From Bacillota bacterium (lineage in GTDB: Bacteria > Bacillota > Clostridia > Oscillospirales > Acutalibacteraceae): a stretch of 64,000 nucleotides of DNA. Shown one piece after another: positions 43,294-51,925 of this stretch. Both the position numbers and the translations under genes were made by a program. How positions within the stretch are numbered: the first letter of the stretch is position 1; each line of letters opens with the position of its first letter. The notes below the pieces were generated by a model. The model did no database searches. It was not told where the DNA came from and saw only the letters and a program-made list of their open reading frames with translations. The DNA is taken from positions 124,001 through 188,000 of the forward strand of contig JAETSA010000002.1 in NCBI GenBank assembly GCA_021769885.1, given 5' to 3'.

Positions 43294-43302
43294 TGACGGA
43301 AA

Positions 43303-43749
43303 TTATTCTTTTGTAAGCTCTTCAAGTGTTGCAGAGACCAATGCGTCGTCAGCCGCCGCCTGCTCCTGCTGTGCTTTTTCTTTCTTGGCTTTGTTGACAA
43401 CCGAAGTGACCTTGTCGAACATTTCGGGTACAAGGTTGACTACGCGCTCTGCGGCGTTGTCAAACGCTGTGATGTGCTTAATGGTGACTTCGCCGTCGGA
43501 GATGACCAAAAACGCAACCGGTGTGATGGTTACGCCGGCACCGCCGCCGCCGCCGAAAATTTCCTGATTGCTTTTAGAGGGGAAATCCGACCCGCCGGAA
43601 GCAAATCCGTAGGTTACTTTGGAAACGGGGATAATGGTAATGCCGCCCTCGACCTGCATCGGTTCACCGATAATGGTGCTGACGCTGACAAGATTTTTCA
43701 CTTTTTCAATTGTGGTTTCCAAAATTCCTGCTGCAGATTGTTCTTTCAT
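43303..43749 (-). CDS. ytfJ: GerW/YtfJ family sporulation protein
   Basis: 148 residues. The family core IIGEPMQVEGGITIIPVSKVTYGFASGGSDF is followed by the Gly-rich FGGGGGAGVTITPVAFLVIS. Related to proteins needed for spore germination. The tail is Lys/Glu/Ala-rich. Its start overlaps DUF2953 by four bases. Confidence 0.93.
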   Translation of the reverse strand: MKEQSAAGILETTIEKVKNLVSVSTIIGEPMQVEGGITIIPVSKVTYGFASGGSDFPSKSNQEIFGGGGGAGVTITPVAFLVISDGEVTIKHITAFDNAAERVVNLVPEMFDKVTSVVNKAKKEKAQQEQAAADDALVSATLEELTKE

Positions 43750-44441
43750 AAGTTTGCACCGCCTTGTATATTTTGAGTTTCTGTATTTTCGGGGGTCTTG
43801 GGCTTTGCACGGAGCAATTTCAAGACCACTTTAAACAGCAATTTCACTGCCAGCACAATACCGGCATTGATTAAAAAGATGGGACGCACAGACAGCGCAA
43901 ATGCGAACTGTGCACTGCTGAATGTGCCGATGAAATCGGGTTCGATTTCTACATCGTATTTTTTGACCTTTAAATTCGAGCAAATAAAGCCCATGGCAGG
44001 GTAAACATCCTGACACGCTTCGCCGTATTCTATTGCGGTTTGTGCCGCATCGTGATTGTGGGAAATCACAATCCATAAAAACAGCTCGTCAATAATCAGA
44101 TGTTTTTTGACGCTTTTCATCAATCCGCCGACAGCATCCGCCGAATCGCGTACCAGCTGCATCACGCCGTCGAAGCCCTGATTTTCGTAAAAGGTTTTGA
44201 AAGGATTCGGCTTTTTCTCTTTGGGCGTCTCCTCCTGCTCTTTTTGGGGGGCTTCCTTTTTCGGTTTCTCTTTTTTCGGCTTTTTTTCTTTTTTTTGCAT
44301 CGGGTACAAATCGAACGACAAAAACAGCCACCGAAGCTTCACGCGAAAGCTGTCGATATATTCTGCGTCAATCCGCACCTTCACGCTCAGCAAAAGCGCG
44401 AAAAAGAGAATGATGCCCAAGATTATGTAAAGTGCAATCAC
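43746..44441 (-). CDS. DUF2953 family membrane protein
   Basis: 231 residues. One N-terminal membrane helix (about 1-18), a Lys/Pro/Glu-rich linker (about 49-83; KEKKPKKEKPKKEAPQKEQE), then DUF2953 core (IDELFLWIVISHNHDAAQTAIEYGEACQDVYP) and a second hydrophobic region near 185-205. Neighbour of scpB and ytfJ in most Clostridia; likely sporulation-related but untested. Confidence 0.85.
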   Translation of the reverse strand: MIALYIILGIILFFALLLSVKVRIDAEYIDSFRVKLRWLFLSFDLYPMQKKEKKPKKEKPKKEAPQKEQEETPKEKKPNPFKTFYENQGFDGVMQLVRDSADAVGGLMKSVKKHLIIDELFLWIVISHNHDAAQTAIEYGEACQDVYPAMGFICSNLKVKKYDVEIEPDFIGTFSSAQFAFALSVRPIFLINAGIVLAVKLLFKVVLKLLRAKPKTPENTETQNIQGGANL

Positions 44442-44472
44442 TGCATCCCCTCCGTTTCTGAAATCTGATTTT

Positions 44473-45066
44473 CTATTCGTCCTGTGTTTCCGTCGGATGC
44501 TCGGCTTCAGCCTCCGCCGCTTCCAAAGTCGCCTCTATGCTTTGCTCGGCATCGTGATTGGGAAGCTCCGGCAATTCCTCCAAAGAGGAAACAGAAAAAC
44601 AGCGCAGGAACTCGGGCGTTGTGCCGTATAACAACGGACGCCCCGGCAAATCCAATCTGCCCTTTTCCTCCACCAGCTTCTTTTGGCAAAGCGTTGCAAT
44701 AACGCCCGAGCAATCCACGCCGCGCACCTGCTCCACAAAGGATTTGGTGACAGGCTGATTGTAGGCAATCACCGCAAGCACCTCAAACGCCGCCTGCGAC
44801 AGAGGTGCGTTTCGCTTGATCTCCAGCACACTGCGAATCTGCGGTGCGAACTGCGCACGGGAAGAAAGCTGATATTTACTGCCGAGCTTTAAAAGACATA
44901 TACCGCTGCCTCGTTCATCTAAGGACGCAGACAGGTTCATTAAAAGCTGTTCGGTGCTTTCCGCTTCTATTTCCAATGCGGCGGCGATGCGTTCCAGCTC
45001 AATCGGTTCTCCGACTGAAAACAGAACCGCCTCGGCGGCCGCCTGTAATTCTTTTGCGTTGACCAT
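44473..45066 (-). CDS. scpB: Segregation and condensation protein B
   Basis: 197 residues. Two winged-helix domains: LQAAAEAVLFSVGEPIELER and LSQAAFEVLAVIAYNQPVTKSFVEQVRGVDCSGVI, then LPGRPLLYGTTPEFLRCFSV. Acidic tail. With ScpA and SMC it forms the bacterial condensin. ATG four bases after scpA. Confidence 0.96.
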   Translation of the reverse strand: MVNAKELQAAAEAVLFSVGEPIELERIAAALEIEAESTEQLLMNLSASLDERGSGICLLKLGSKYQLSSRAQFAPQIRSVLEIKRNAPLSQAAFEVLAVIAYNQPVTKSFVEQVRGVDCSGVIATLCQKKLVEEKGRLDLPGRPLLYGTTPEFLRCFSVSSLEELPELPNHDAEQSIEATLEAAEAEAEHPTETQDE

Positions 45067-45069
45067 CGG

Positions 45070-45810
45070 TTACTCCCATTCCTGCGAACTGAAATTATCA
45101 AAATCCTCCGCGAGCAATTCCACGCGCATCGCGTCGCCCTCGCCATCCAAATACAGCTTTTTGGTTTTGGCAAGCTCCAACACGGCAAGGAAGGTCGCGA
45201 CCAAATCCGAACGTGACTGTGCGTCTGCAAACAGCGCACGAAAGCGATGCTTTTCGCCTTTTTTGCCGAGTTTTTTGAAAATCGACTTGATTTTGGATTC
45301 AACCGATACGATTTTGGTCGCCACAATCCCGCGAAATGCCTCAATCGGTGGCGGGAGCTTGCGCATTTTTTTACCGACCACATTCAAATAGGCGCGCATA
45401 AGCTCCGTCGGCTCGTGCAGCCTTGTATAAGTCGGGTCAATGTCTATCTGTATCGGCTCACGCACAAAGCGGTCAAAGCCCTCGGTGCGTTTGGCGAGCT
45501 TGCCTGCCATCAGCTGACAGTCGCGGTATTCGAGCAGTTCGCCCGTCAGCTCTTTTTTCAAGTCCTCCGCCTCTTCGTAAACAGGCAACAGGGAAACGGT
45601 TTTGATATACACAAGTCGTGCCGCCATTTCCAAAAATTCGCTGGCGACATACATATCCGCCTCCTGCATTTGTTTTACATAGGCGATATATTGCTCCACA
45701 AGCTCGATAATCGGAATATCGTAAATGTTTAATTTGTGTTTGGAAATCAGATGGAGCAACAAGTCCATCGGGCCTTCAAACACCTCTAATTTATAGGAAA
45801 TCTGCTCCAT
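45070..45810 (-). CDS. scpA: Segregation and condensation protein A
   Basis: 246 residues. SYKLEVFEGPMDLLLHLISKHKLNIYDIPI is the kleisin N-terminal SMC-neck helix region, FLEMAARLVYIKTVSLLP the next block, and FLAVLELAKTKKLYLDGEGD the C-terminal winged helix. One-base overlap with the site-2 protease gene. Confidence 0.96.
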   Translation of the reverse strand: MEQISYKLEVFEGPMDLLLHLISKHKLNIYDIPIIELVEQYIAYVKQMQEADMYVASEFLEMAARLVYIKTVSLLPVYEEAEDLKKELTGELLEYRDCQLMAGKLAKRTEGFDRFVREPIQIDIDPTYTRLHEPTELMRAYLNVVGKKMRKLPPPIEAFRGIVATKIVSVESKIKSIFKKLGKKGEKHRFRALFADAQSRSDLVATFLAVLELAKTKKLYLDGEGDAMRVELLAEDFDNFSSQEWE

Positions 45811-46484
45811 CAGTGCACCCCGCCGAAAGGAAGGCTCACCAAGAAGTCCAAACCGTTATACAAAAGACTTTGCAAGTACCCAAGCGGACGCGAAAGTATC
45901 CCTGTCAACAACAGTACAAATACGACAATTACAACATAACGCTCATACTGCAAAAACTTAAAGTAATATTTAGACGGTATAATCAGCTGTAAAATGCGAG
46001 AGCCGTCGAGCGGTGGAATCGGCAAAAGGTTAAAGACGGCAAGTCCGATATTGATGCTTGCCGCAAAAATGAAGAAATATGCAAGCGCCAAGACAATCGG
46101 GTTGCTTGTCGGGAACAAAAGAATGATGTTTTTCAAAAGCAAAAATACGATTGCCATTAAGAGATTGGCACCGGGTCCTGCAAGCGCGGTAAGCGCCATA
46201 CCGACCTTGGGATTTTTGAAATTGCGGGGATTTACGGGCACGGGCTTGGCGTAACCGAAGCCGACCAAAACAATCATCAGTGCGCCCAGCGGGTCAATAT
46301 GGCGCATCGGATTCAGGGAAAGACGCCCCGACAGGCGCGCAGTCTGATCGCCGAGCTTGGTCGCCACGAGCGCGTGTGCATACTCGTGAAACGGCAAGGT
46401 GCAAAACACCACAAACAGGGATGCAAACACCCCCGCAAGAATTTCAAGCATCGAATGACCGCCGCGAATCAAATCAAACAGCAT
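45810..46484 (-). CDS. Site-2 protease family (M50) membrane peptidase
   Basis: 224 residues, four to six membrane segments. Zinc motif FHEYAHALVA and the second ligand in NLLPIPPLDGSRI. FTLNPMRHIDPLGALMI-like segment (here LSLNPMRHIDPLGALMIVL) is typical of the compact YwhC group. Cleaves within membranes; target unknown. Own promoter at 46518-46547; GTAGGAG ribosome site. Confidence 0.93.
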   Translation of the reverse strand: MLFDLIRGGHSMLEILAGVFASLFVVFCTLPFHEYAHALVATKLGDQTARLSGRLSLNPMRHIDPLGALMIVLVGFGYAKPVPVNPRNFKNPKVGMALTALAGPGANLLMAIVFLLLKNIILLFPTSNPIVLALAYFFIFAASINIGLAVFNLLPIPPLDGSRILQLIIPSKYYFKFLQYERYVVIVVFVLLLTGILSRPLGYLQSLLYNGLDFLVSLPFGGVH

Positions 46485-46517
46485 TTTGTTCTCCTACCAA
46501 ATCTTTTTAGAGTTTTT

Positions 46518-46547
46518 ATTATACTATAATCTGTACGAATCTGTCAA
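46518..46547 (-). promoter_or_regulatory. Promoter of the M50-scpA-scpB-ytfJ cluster
   Basis: TTGACA (46542-46547), 18-base spacer, perfect TATAAT (46518-46523) on the minus strand, inside the last codons of prmC. Confidence 0.75.
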
Positions 46548-47355
46548 TATTTTGAAAGTCAAACAGAACCTTTGCCGCTTTGGCAGACTCGAAAAGCGTT
46601 GCAATCTCACTGCCCTGCCCGTCACCGCATTCAAACAGCAACGTACCGCCCGCGTTTACAAACGGCAGCCACCGATTTTGTATCGCACGGTAAAAATCCA
46701 ATCCGTCAAAGCCCCCGTCGAGTGCAGTGGACGGCTCGCGCAGTACCTCTTTTTGCAGTTCGGCAAGCTCGCGCTTCGGAATATACGGCGGATTGGACAA
46801 CAGCAAATCCGCTCGCGCACCGTCAGGCGGTGTATCTGTGAAAATATCCGCCTTTATAAGATGTGCGTTCGGCGCATTCAGCGCTTCTGCATTTTTTTGC
46901 AGATAAGAGAATGCCGCGTCATATTTTTCGAATAAATACACCGTACATTCGGGCACTTCTTTTGCGACGGTCAAGCCGATACAGCCGCTCCCCGCGCAAA
47001 GGTCAAAGACCGTGCTGTGCGGATTTTCCCGCAATACGGAAATCGCGGTTTCGACGAGTTCTTCCGTTTCGGGGCGCGGAATCAGTACGCCCTCTCCCAC
47101 AAAAAAGTCTCGCCCGTAAAAAGACCATTTGCCCAAAATATATTGCAAAGGCTCGCCTTGTATGCGGCGTGCAATTTGCGAAAAGAATCGTGTTGTGACA
47201 CGTTCCGAAACCGCTTCGGCACCTCTTGCAAGGCACTGACTGCGGCTATAGCCTGTTGCCGATTCCAAAAGGCAGTCGGCTTCAAACGCGGCGTCCTCTA
47301 TTTCGGCACGCTGCAAACGGGCTTTCCCCGCTTTTTGCAATTCCGACAGGGTCAT
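46519..47355 (-). CDS. prmC: Peptide chain release factor glutamine methyltransferase
   Basis: 278 residues. N-terminal helical domain, IPRPETEELVETAI, SAM site VFDLCAGSGCIGLTVA and the catalytic LLSNPPYIPKREL. Methylates the Gln of GGQ in RF1 and RF2. No prfA gene is next to it; DUF1385, its usual clostridial neighbour, overlaps by four bases. Confidence 0.95.
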   Translation of the reverse strand: MTLSELQKAGKARLQRAEIEDAAFEADCLLESATGYSRSQCLARGAEAVSERVTTRFFSQIARRIQGEPLQYILGKWSFYGRDFFVGEGVLIPRPETEELVETAISVLRENPHSTVFDLCAGSGCIGLTVAKEVPECTVYLFEKYDAAFSYLQKNAEALNAPNAHLIKADIFTDTPPDGARADLLLSNPPYIPKRELAELQKEVLREPSTALDGGFDGLDFYRAIQNRWLPFVNAGGTLLFECGDGQGSEIATLFESAKAAKVLFDFQNIDRFVQIIV

Positions 47356-48323
47356 TTGATTTCGTCATCCTCAGGGTTATCGGTCAAAACGGCTTTTAAG
47401 GAAGCGATACCGACCTCTATAATGTCGTCTGTCGGTTCTTTGGTGGTGATGCGCTGCATCCAAAGTCCGGGCGCGGCAAGGATTTTTACAAGCAGATTGT
47501 CGTGCCGTCCCGCATAGCGGATAAACTCGTAGCCGAGACCCATTACGAGGGGCAGAATCAACAGCTTAATGAGAATCCACAGCACGCGGTTGATGTCCGC
47601 CAAAGCAGGGAAAATCAAAACGAGTGCCGAGGACAGCAGAATGCTCAATAAAATCATCACAAACATAAAGCTTGTGCCGCAGCGCGGATGGAAGCGTTTT
47701 TGCTTTTTGACATTTTCCACCGTCAATTCCAAGCCGTTTTCGTAACAAAAAATGGATTTGTGCTCTGCGCCGTGATACATAAACACGCGCTTGATGTCTT
47801 TCATTTGCGATACAAGCAGCATATACAGCACAAAAATCACCACGCGGATGATTCCCTCAAACAGCGGATGGAATTTCGTAAGATTGCCGCCTGTAACCCA
47901 ATCCACAGAAGCGGTGGGCAGCCACATAAACAGGAAAAAGGCAAGCGCCACACCGAGTACAGCCGAAACTGCGCCGATGGCGTTCATCATTTTTTCGCCG
48001 AAATGGTCATTAATCCAACGATCCAGCTTCGACATATTTTCGGTTTCATCCTCTAAACCCTGTGTGGATTTTTCGGCGGATTCCATCAGATATTTATAGC
48101 CCGTGACCATCGATTCCACAAAGCCGACCACGCCGCGCACCAAGGGAACCCCGAAGAATTTGCACTTGTCGCGCCAAGGCTTTGCCTCCTTGTATTCGGT
48201 TTCAATCTCGCCGCTCGGCAGGCGAACGGACATCGCCGTGCCGCGCGGACCTTTCATCATAATGCCCTCAATCAGCGCCTGACCGCCGACAGAGGTTTTG
48301 TGCTGTTTCGCTTTCTTTTCCAA
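47352..48323 (-). CDS. DUF1385 family membrane protein (YqhQ-like)
   Basis: 323 residues. SVGGQALIEGIMMKGPRGTAMSVR is the family signature, FFGVPLVRGVVGFVESM follows, and a central FMYHGAEHKSIFCYE resembles a metal site. Four membrane segments. The start is TTG at 48323 with AAAGGAGAG upstream. Function unknown; proposed metabolite transport in homologues is unproven. Confidence 0.9.
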   Translation of the reverse strand: MEKKAKQHKTSVGGQALIEGIMMKGPRGTAMSVRLPSGEIETEYKEAKPWRDKCKFFGVPLVRGVVGFVESMVTGYKYLMESAEKSTQGLEDETENMSKLDRWINDHFGEKMMNAIGAVSAVLGVALAFFLFMWLPTASVDWVTGGNLTKFHPLFEGIIRVVIFVLYMLLVSQMKDIKRVFMYHGAEHKSIFCYENGLELTVENVKKQKRFHPRCGTSFMFVMILLSILLSSALVLIFPALADINRVLWILIKLLILPLVMGLGYEFIRYAGRHDNLLVKILAAPGLWMQRITTKEPTDDIIEVGIASLKAVLTDNPEDDEIK

Positions 48324-48351
48324 AACTGAATGCTCTCCTTTCGAAGTATGT

Positions 48352-49779
48352 CTACTCCGTCATTTGCGGAACGGGGAACTGTAAAGTAACTGTTGTGCCC
48401 TGCCCGATTTCACTTTGAATATGCAGAGTGCCGCCGTGCAGGGACATAATTTCGGACACAACCGCAAGGCCTATCCCTGAGCCGCGAACGGCGGTATTCG
48501 CCTTATAGAATTTCTCGGTAACGTGCGGCAAATCCGCCTGCGAAATCCCGCAGCCTGTATCGGTAACGGTCACCGTAAAGGTCTGCGGATTCGGCAAATA
48601 CGCATTTATGAGCACGTGCGCCTGCGCGTCCGAATATTTAAAGGCATTGTCTAAAATATTGAAAAACACCTGCTTTACACGGTTGCCGTCACCGCGCATT
48701 TGCACGGGGAACGGCGGCAGATTTGCTTCCAAATGTATACTTTCACGTACGGCACGTGCCTGAAACACGGTCAAAACCTCATCGAGCACGGCGCAAACGT
48801 CAAACATTTCCATACGAATGGACATATTGCCGCTTTCCATACGGGAAAAATCCAAAAGCTCCTCCACAAGACGCGTTAAGCGTTCGGATTCCTTGATAAT
48901 CACGTGCAGACCCTTTTCCTGCAAGAGAATATCCTCATTGGGCGTGGACAAAAGCGTTTCGCCCCAGCCTTTAATCGCCGTCAGCGGGGTGCGCAGTTCG
49001 TGGGAAACCGTGGAAAGGAACTCGTTTTTCATACGGTTGGTTTCGTTAAGCTCACGTGCCATATGATTGATGGTTTCGCTTAACTGCCCGATTTCATCCT
49101 CATATTCGCGGGTTTCAATGCGTGCACTCAAATCGCCCTGTGCAATTTTCAGCGCGGTTTTGTTAATCTCCTGCACGGGATTCACAATGGAACGCACAAA
49201 AAACATTCCCGAAATCGTGACGAAGGACAAAATCACCAGCGCCAGCAACACAAGCAACAGGAAAACGGTTTGCAGCTGACTGTCGATATCCTCTAAAGAA
49301 ATGATATAGCGTACCGCGCCCTGCTGTTGACCGCGCACACCGTTCAGCATAAAGGTCAGCGCCATCACGTGCTCGCCTGACTGTGTTTTGCCGACCCAAT
49401 CCGCACGGCCGTTTTTGGCGGTTTTTGCCGACAGGTAGTCGGGATACACCTCATTCTCAACGGAAAATCCGCTGGAGGACACCACCACATTGCCGTATCG
49501 GTCAATCACCCAAACCTCCATAATCGCTTTGTCGTTAAAATCCTCTACATATTCCTTGGCACGCAGATTGAACGCTTCGTCGGAATTGACGGTGCTTAAA
49601 TCAAAGTAGGACTGCACCATTCCCGTAGCGCGGGAGTTGAGGGTCATACGCACGGACTCGTAATACTGTTCTTTGAACAGAAGCAGTGCCACAAGCAAAA
49701 ATCCGAGCAGCACGACCACGATGACGCAAAGCGTATTTAAAATCCAGCGTTTTGTAATGCCGCTTTTTTTGGCTGCCAT
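48352..49779 (-). CDS. Membrane sensor histidine kinase
   Basis: 475 residues. Two membrane helices (about 15-37 and 170-195) enclose an exported PAS/Cache-like sensor region of about 130 residues with LRAKEYVEDFNDKAIMEVWV. HAMP (NPVQEINKTALKIAQGDLSA), HisKA with STVSHELRTPLTAIKGW (phosphorylated His) and HATPase with DNAFKYSD, DTGCGIS, GSGIGLAV are complete. GAGGAGGCG precedes the ATG at 49779; the longer frame is less likely. Thirty-five bases after its response regulator. Confidence 0.94.
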   Translation of the reverse strand: MAAKKSGITKRWILNTLCVIVVVLLGFLLVALLLFKEQYYESVRMTLNSRATGMVQSYFDLSTVNSDEAFNLRAKEYVEDFNDKAIMEVWVIDRYGNVVVSSSGFSVENEVYPDYLSAKTAKNGRADWVGKTQSGEHVMALTFMLNGVRGQQQGAVRYIISLEDIDSQLQTVFLLLVLLALVILSFVTISGMFFVRSIVNPVQEINKTALKIAQGDLSARIETREYEDEIGQLSETINHMARELNETNRMKNEFLSTVSHELRTPLTAIKGWGETLLSTPNEDILLQEKGLHVIIKESERLTRLVEELLDFSRMESGNMSIRMEMFDVCAVLDEVLTVFQARAVRESIHLEANLPPFPVQMRGDGNRVKQVFFNILDNAFKYSDAQAHVLINAYLPNPQTFTVTVTDTGCGISQADLPHVTEKFYKANTAVRGSGIGLAVVSEIMSLHGGTLHIQSEIGQGTTVTLQFPVPQMTE

Positions 49780-49814
49780 CGCGTTCGCCTCCTCTTCGTC
49801 TGTCCGACGGCAAA

Positions 49815-50519
49815 TTATACAATCCACTTATAGCCCATACCCCAAATGGTTACCAAGTGCTTGGGCTGGGCGGGCTCGTCTTCAATTTTGCCGCGCAGAC
49901 GGTGAATGTTGACGTCAATGACCTTATCATCGACAAAATAGTCGTTGCCCCAAACCTTATGCAAAATATCCGCCCGCTCCAAAACCGTGTTCGGGTTGCG
50001 GAACAAATACTCTAAAATCTGATATTCGATTTGTGTCAGTTCAATCGCTTTGCCGCGCTTATACAAAAGCCGCTCATTGGTGTTCAGCTCAAATTCGCCG
50101 AGCAATACGGATTTGCTCTCCGCTACGGCATTGTGCCGCTCCTTCAGCAACGCTACACGGCGGTAAACGGCATCCACACGCGCCATCAATTCCGAGGGAG
50201 AAAAGGGCTTTGTGACGTAATCATCCGCACCGTTCATAAGACCCGAAACCTTATCGATTTCCTGCGTTTTGGCAGTCAGAATAATAATGCCGAGCTCCGC
50301 ACTGCGCTCACGGAAATACTTACAGACCTGCACGCCGTCGATTTTCGGCATCATAATATCCAAAATCGCAACGTCTATCTGCCCGCCTGCCGCCTCAAAG
50401 CAGTCAATTGCCGCTTGTCCGTCGGCAGCCTCCAGCACCTCAAATCCGCTTCTTTTTAAGTTGATAATGATAAAATCCCGAATGGAATTTTCATCCTCCG
50501 CAATTAAAACGCGTTTCAT
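49815..50519 (-). CDS. OmpR-family response regulator
   Basis: 234 residues. Receiver domain with the acidic pair in LIAEDENSIRDF, phosphorylated Asp in VAILDIMMPKIDG, and Lys in DDYVTKPFSP. C-terminal winged helix with LTQIEYQILEYLFRNPNTVL and VIDVNIHRLRGKIEDEP. Works with the kinase encoded just downstream; similar to YycF/PhoP-type regulators. Regulon not visible. Confidence 0.95.
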   Translation of the reverse strand: MKRVLIAEDENSIRDFIIINLKRSGFEVLEAADGQAAIDCFEAAGGQIDVAILDIMMPKIDGVQVCKYFRERSAELGIIILTAKTQEIDKVSGLMNGADDYVTKPFSPSELMARVDAVYRRVALLKERHNAVAESKSVLLGEFELNTNERLLYKRGKAIELTQIEYQILEYLFRNPNTVLERADILHKVWGNDYFVDDKVIDVNIHRLRGKIEDEPAQPKHLVTIWGMGYKWIV

Positions 50520-50535
50520 AACTTCCGCTCCTCTG

Positions 50536-51888
50536 CTACTGAATCAAAACAAAATGTGTTTCTAAATATGCACTGTCCACGCCCGTCTGCGTACCGTATT
50601 CCGTGATACGGTAATTATAGGTCAGCGTACTACTCTCTGTAAGCGTGACATATTCGGTCGGACGGCGGCGCGTGCGCTCCGTCGCCGGAAAAACAACCAA
50701 TTGGAATAACGCCTGCCCGCGTGCACCGTCTGCACTGCGTGCATAAAACGTGCAGGTACGGTCGGGAATGTTATTGACGATTGCCATATTTTCGGCTTCC
50801 GCTTCGGAAAGTCGGAACATATAAGAGGATGAATTGATCATCAAGCCCTGCGTTTTCACCTGAAGCGATTCGCCGTCAAACTGCAGCCACGTGGTCAGCT
50901 CCAAGGGCTGTTCATCACTGCTGTTTACGGTCACGGCGTTTTCGAGCGGCTTTGCAGTCGGAATATCCAACCGTCCGTCCTTTTCGATGTCCGCCACAGA
51001 CAAATGCACCGCACGAGCGGTTTTGGGGGTATCAGAGGCGTTATCCGCCGTCAGCGGCGCACAAAGACGCGACGCCTGAGCGTCCCAATAGATGATTTCC
51101 GTGACCGCCGTGGTTTCATTCAGCACGCAATCGGCATACACAAGTGCCTGTAAATTGTCGGTACGGTCTGCCTTTTGGCTTTGCAGAGAGGACACACGCA
51201 GTGCCGGAATCAGCTCTACACTGCCGGGACAATAAATGCCAAAATCCGAATCCATCATCAAAAGCTTTGCGACCGTTCGGTTCTTACCGTTTTCAGACGT
51301 GAGCAAAACCAATAAGATATCATCGTTTTCGTCTGCATTCATATCGATATGCACCATTTGTGAAAACGGCTCGCTTGCAAGCTCGCGCACAGTGCCGGTA
51401 TTCTTGCCGAAAGCGGCGGTATACACCGTCATCACCTTACTGCCGCTGCTTTCGAACAGCGACCAGCACACCACAATTTCCGACACGCCGTCGCCGTTCA
51501 TATCACAAAAATCGATTTTATCGACCTCACTGCCCTTACCCTTGATATCCGCAACCGTTTCCCAACGCTCCTCTACGCGATCCAAAATGTGCATATATAC
51601 CGCCGTTTCATCGTCGGCGTTGCAATAAAAGGTGATGACCTCTTTTTCGGCGTCGCCGTCAATATCCTTCAGCACATACGCCGAGCGGTACTCCCCCGTG
51701 GTCGGCGTTTTCATTTTGATACTGCGGTTTGCCGTCGCACGGGAAAAGGCTTCTTCAATCCCTGTGTTTTCGCCGCTCAATTTCGGCGGCCGCATCAGAT
51801 TGTCGACCCCTGTAAGCGTCGGCGTACAGCCGCACAGAGCGCATACAAGAAAGGTAAACAGAAAAAAGACTGCCAGTCCCCGTTTCAT
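50536..51888 (-). CDS. Lipoprotein with FG-GAP/VCBS-like repeats
   Basis: 450 residues. Signal peptide with lipobox LCGC at about residues 17-20, then Ca-binding-type repeats LKDIDGDAEKEVITFYC, FCDMNGDGVSEIVVCW, HIDMNADENDDILLVL and VADIEKDGRLDIP spaced as in a beta-propeller. Such domains bind ligands or calcium outside the cell. GGAGGG lies before the ATG. Being 16 bases upstream of the response regulator, it may be an accessory sensor for that system; this is inference. Confidence 0.8.
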   Translation of the reverse strand: MKRGLAVFFLFTFLVCALCGCTPTLTGVDNLMRPPKLSGENTGIEEAFSRATANRSIKMKTPTTGEYRSAYVLKDIDGDAEKEVITFYCNADDETAVYMHILDRVEERWETVADIKGKGSEVDKIDFCDMNGDGVSEIVVCWSLFESSGSKVMTVYTAAFGKNTGTVRELASEPFSQMVHIDMNADENDDILLVLLTSENGKNRTVAKLLMMDSDFGIYCPGSVELIPALRVSSLQSQKADRTDNLQALVYADCVLNETTAVTEIIYWDAQASRLCAPLTADNASDTPKTARAVHLSVADIEKDGRLDIPTAKPLENAVTVNSSDEQPLELTTWLQFDGESLQVKTQGLMINSSSYMFRLSEAEAENMAIVNNIPDRTCTFYARSADGARGQALFQLVVFPATERTRRRPTEYVTLTESSTLTYNYRITEYGTQTGVDSAYLETHFVLIQ

Positions 51889-51925
51889 ATGCACCCTCCT
51901 TTTGGATATTGAAATCTCTATGCTT

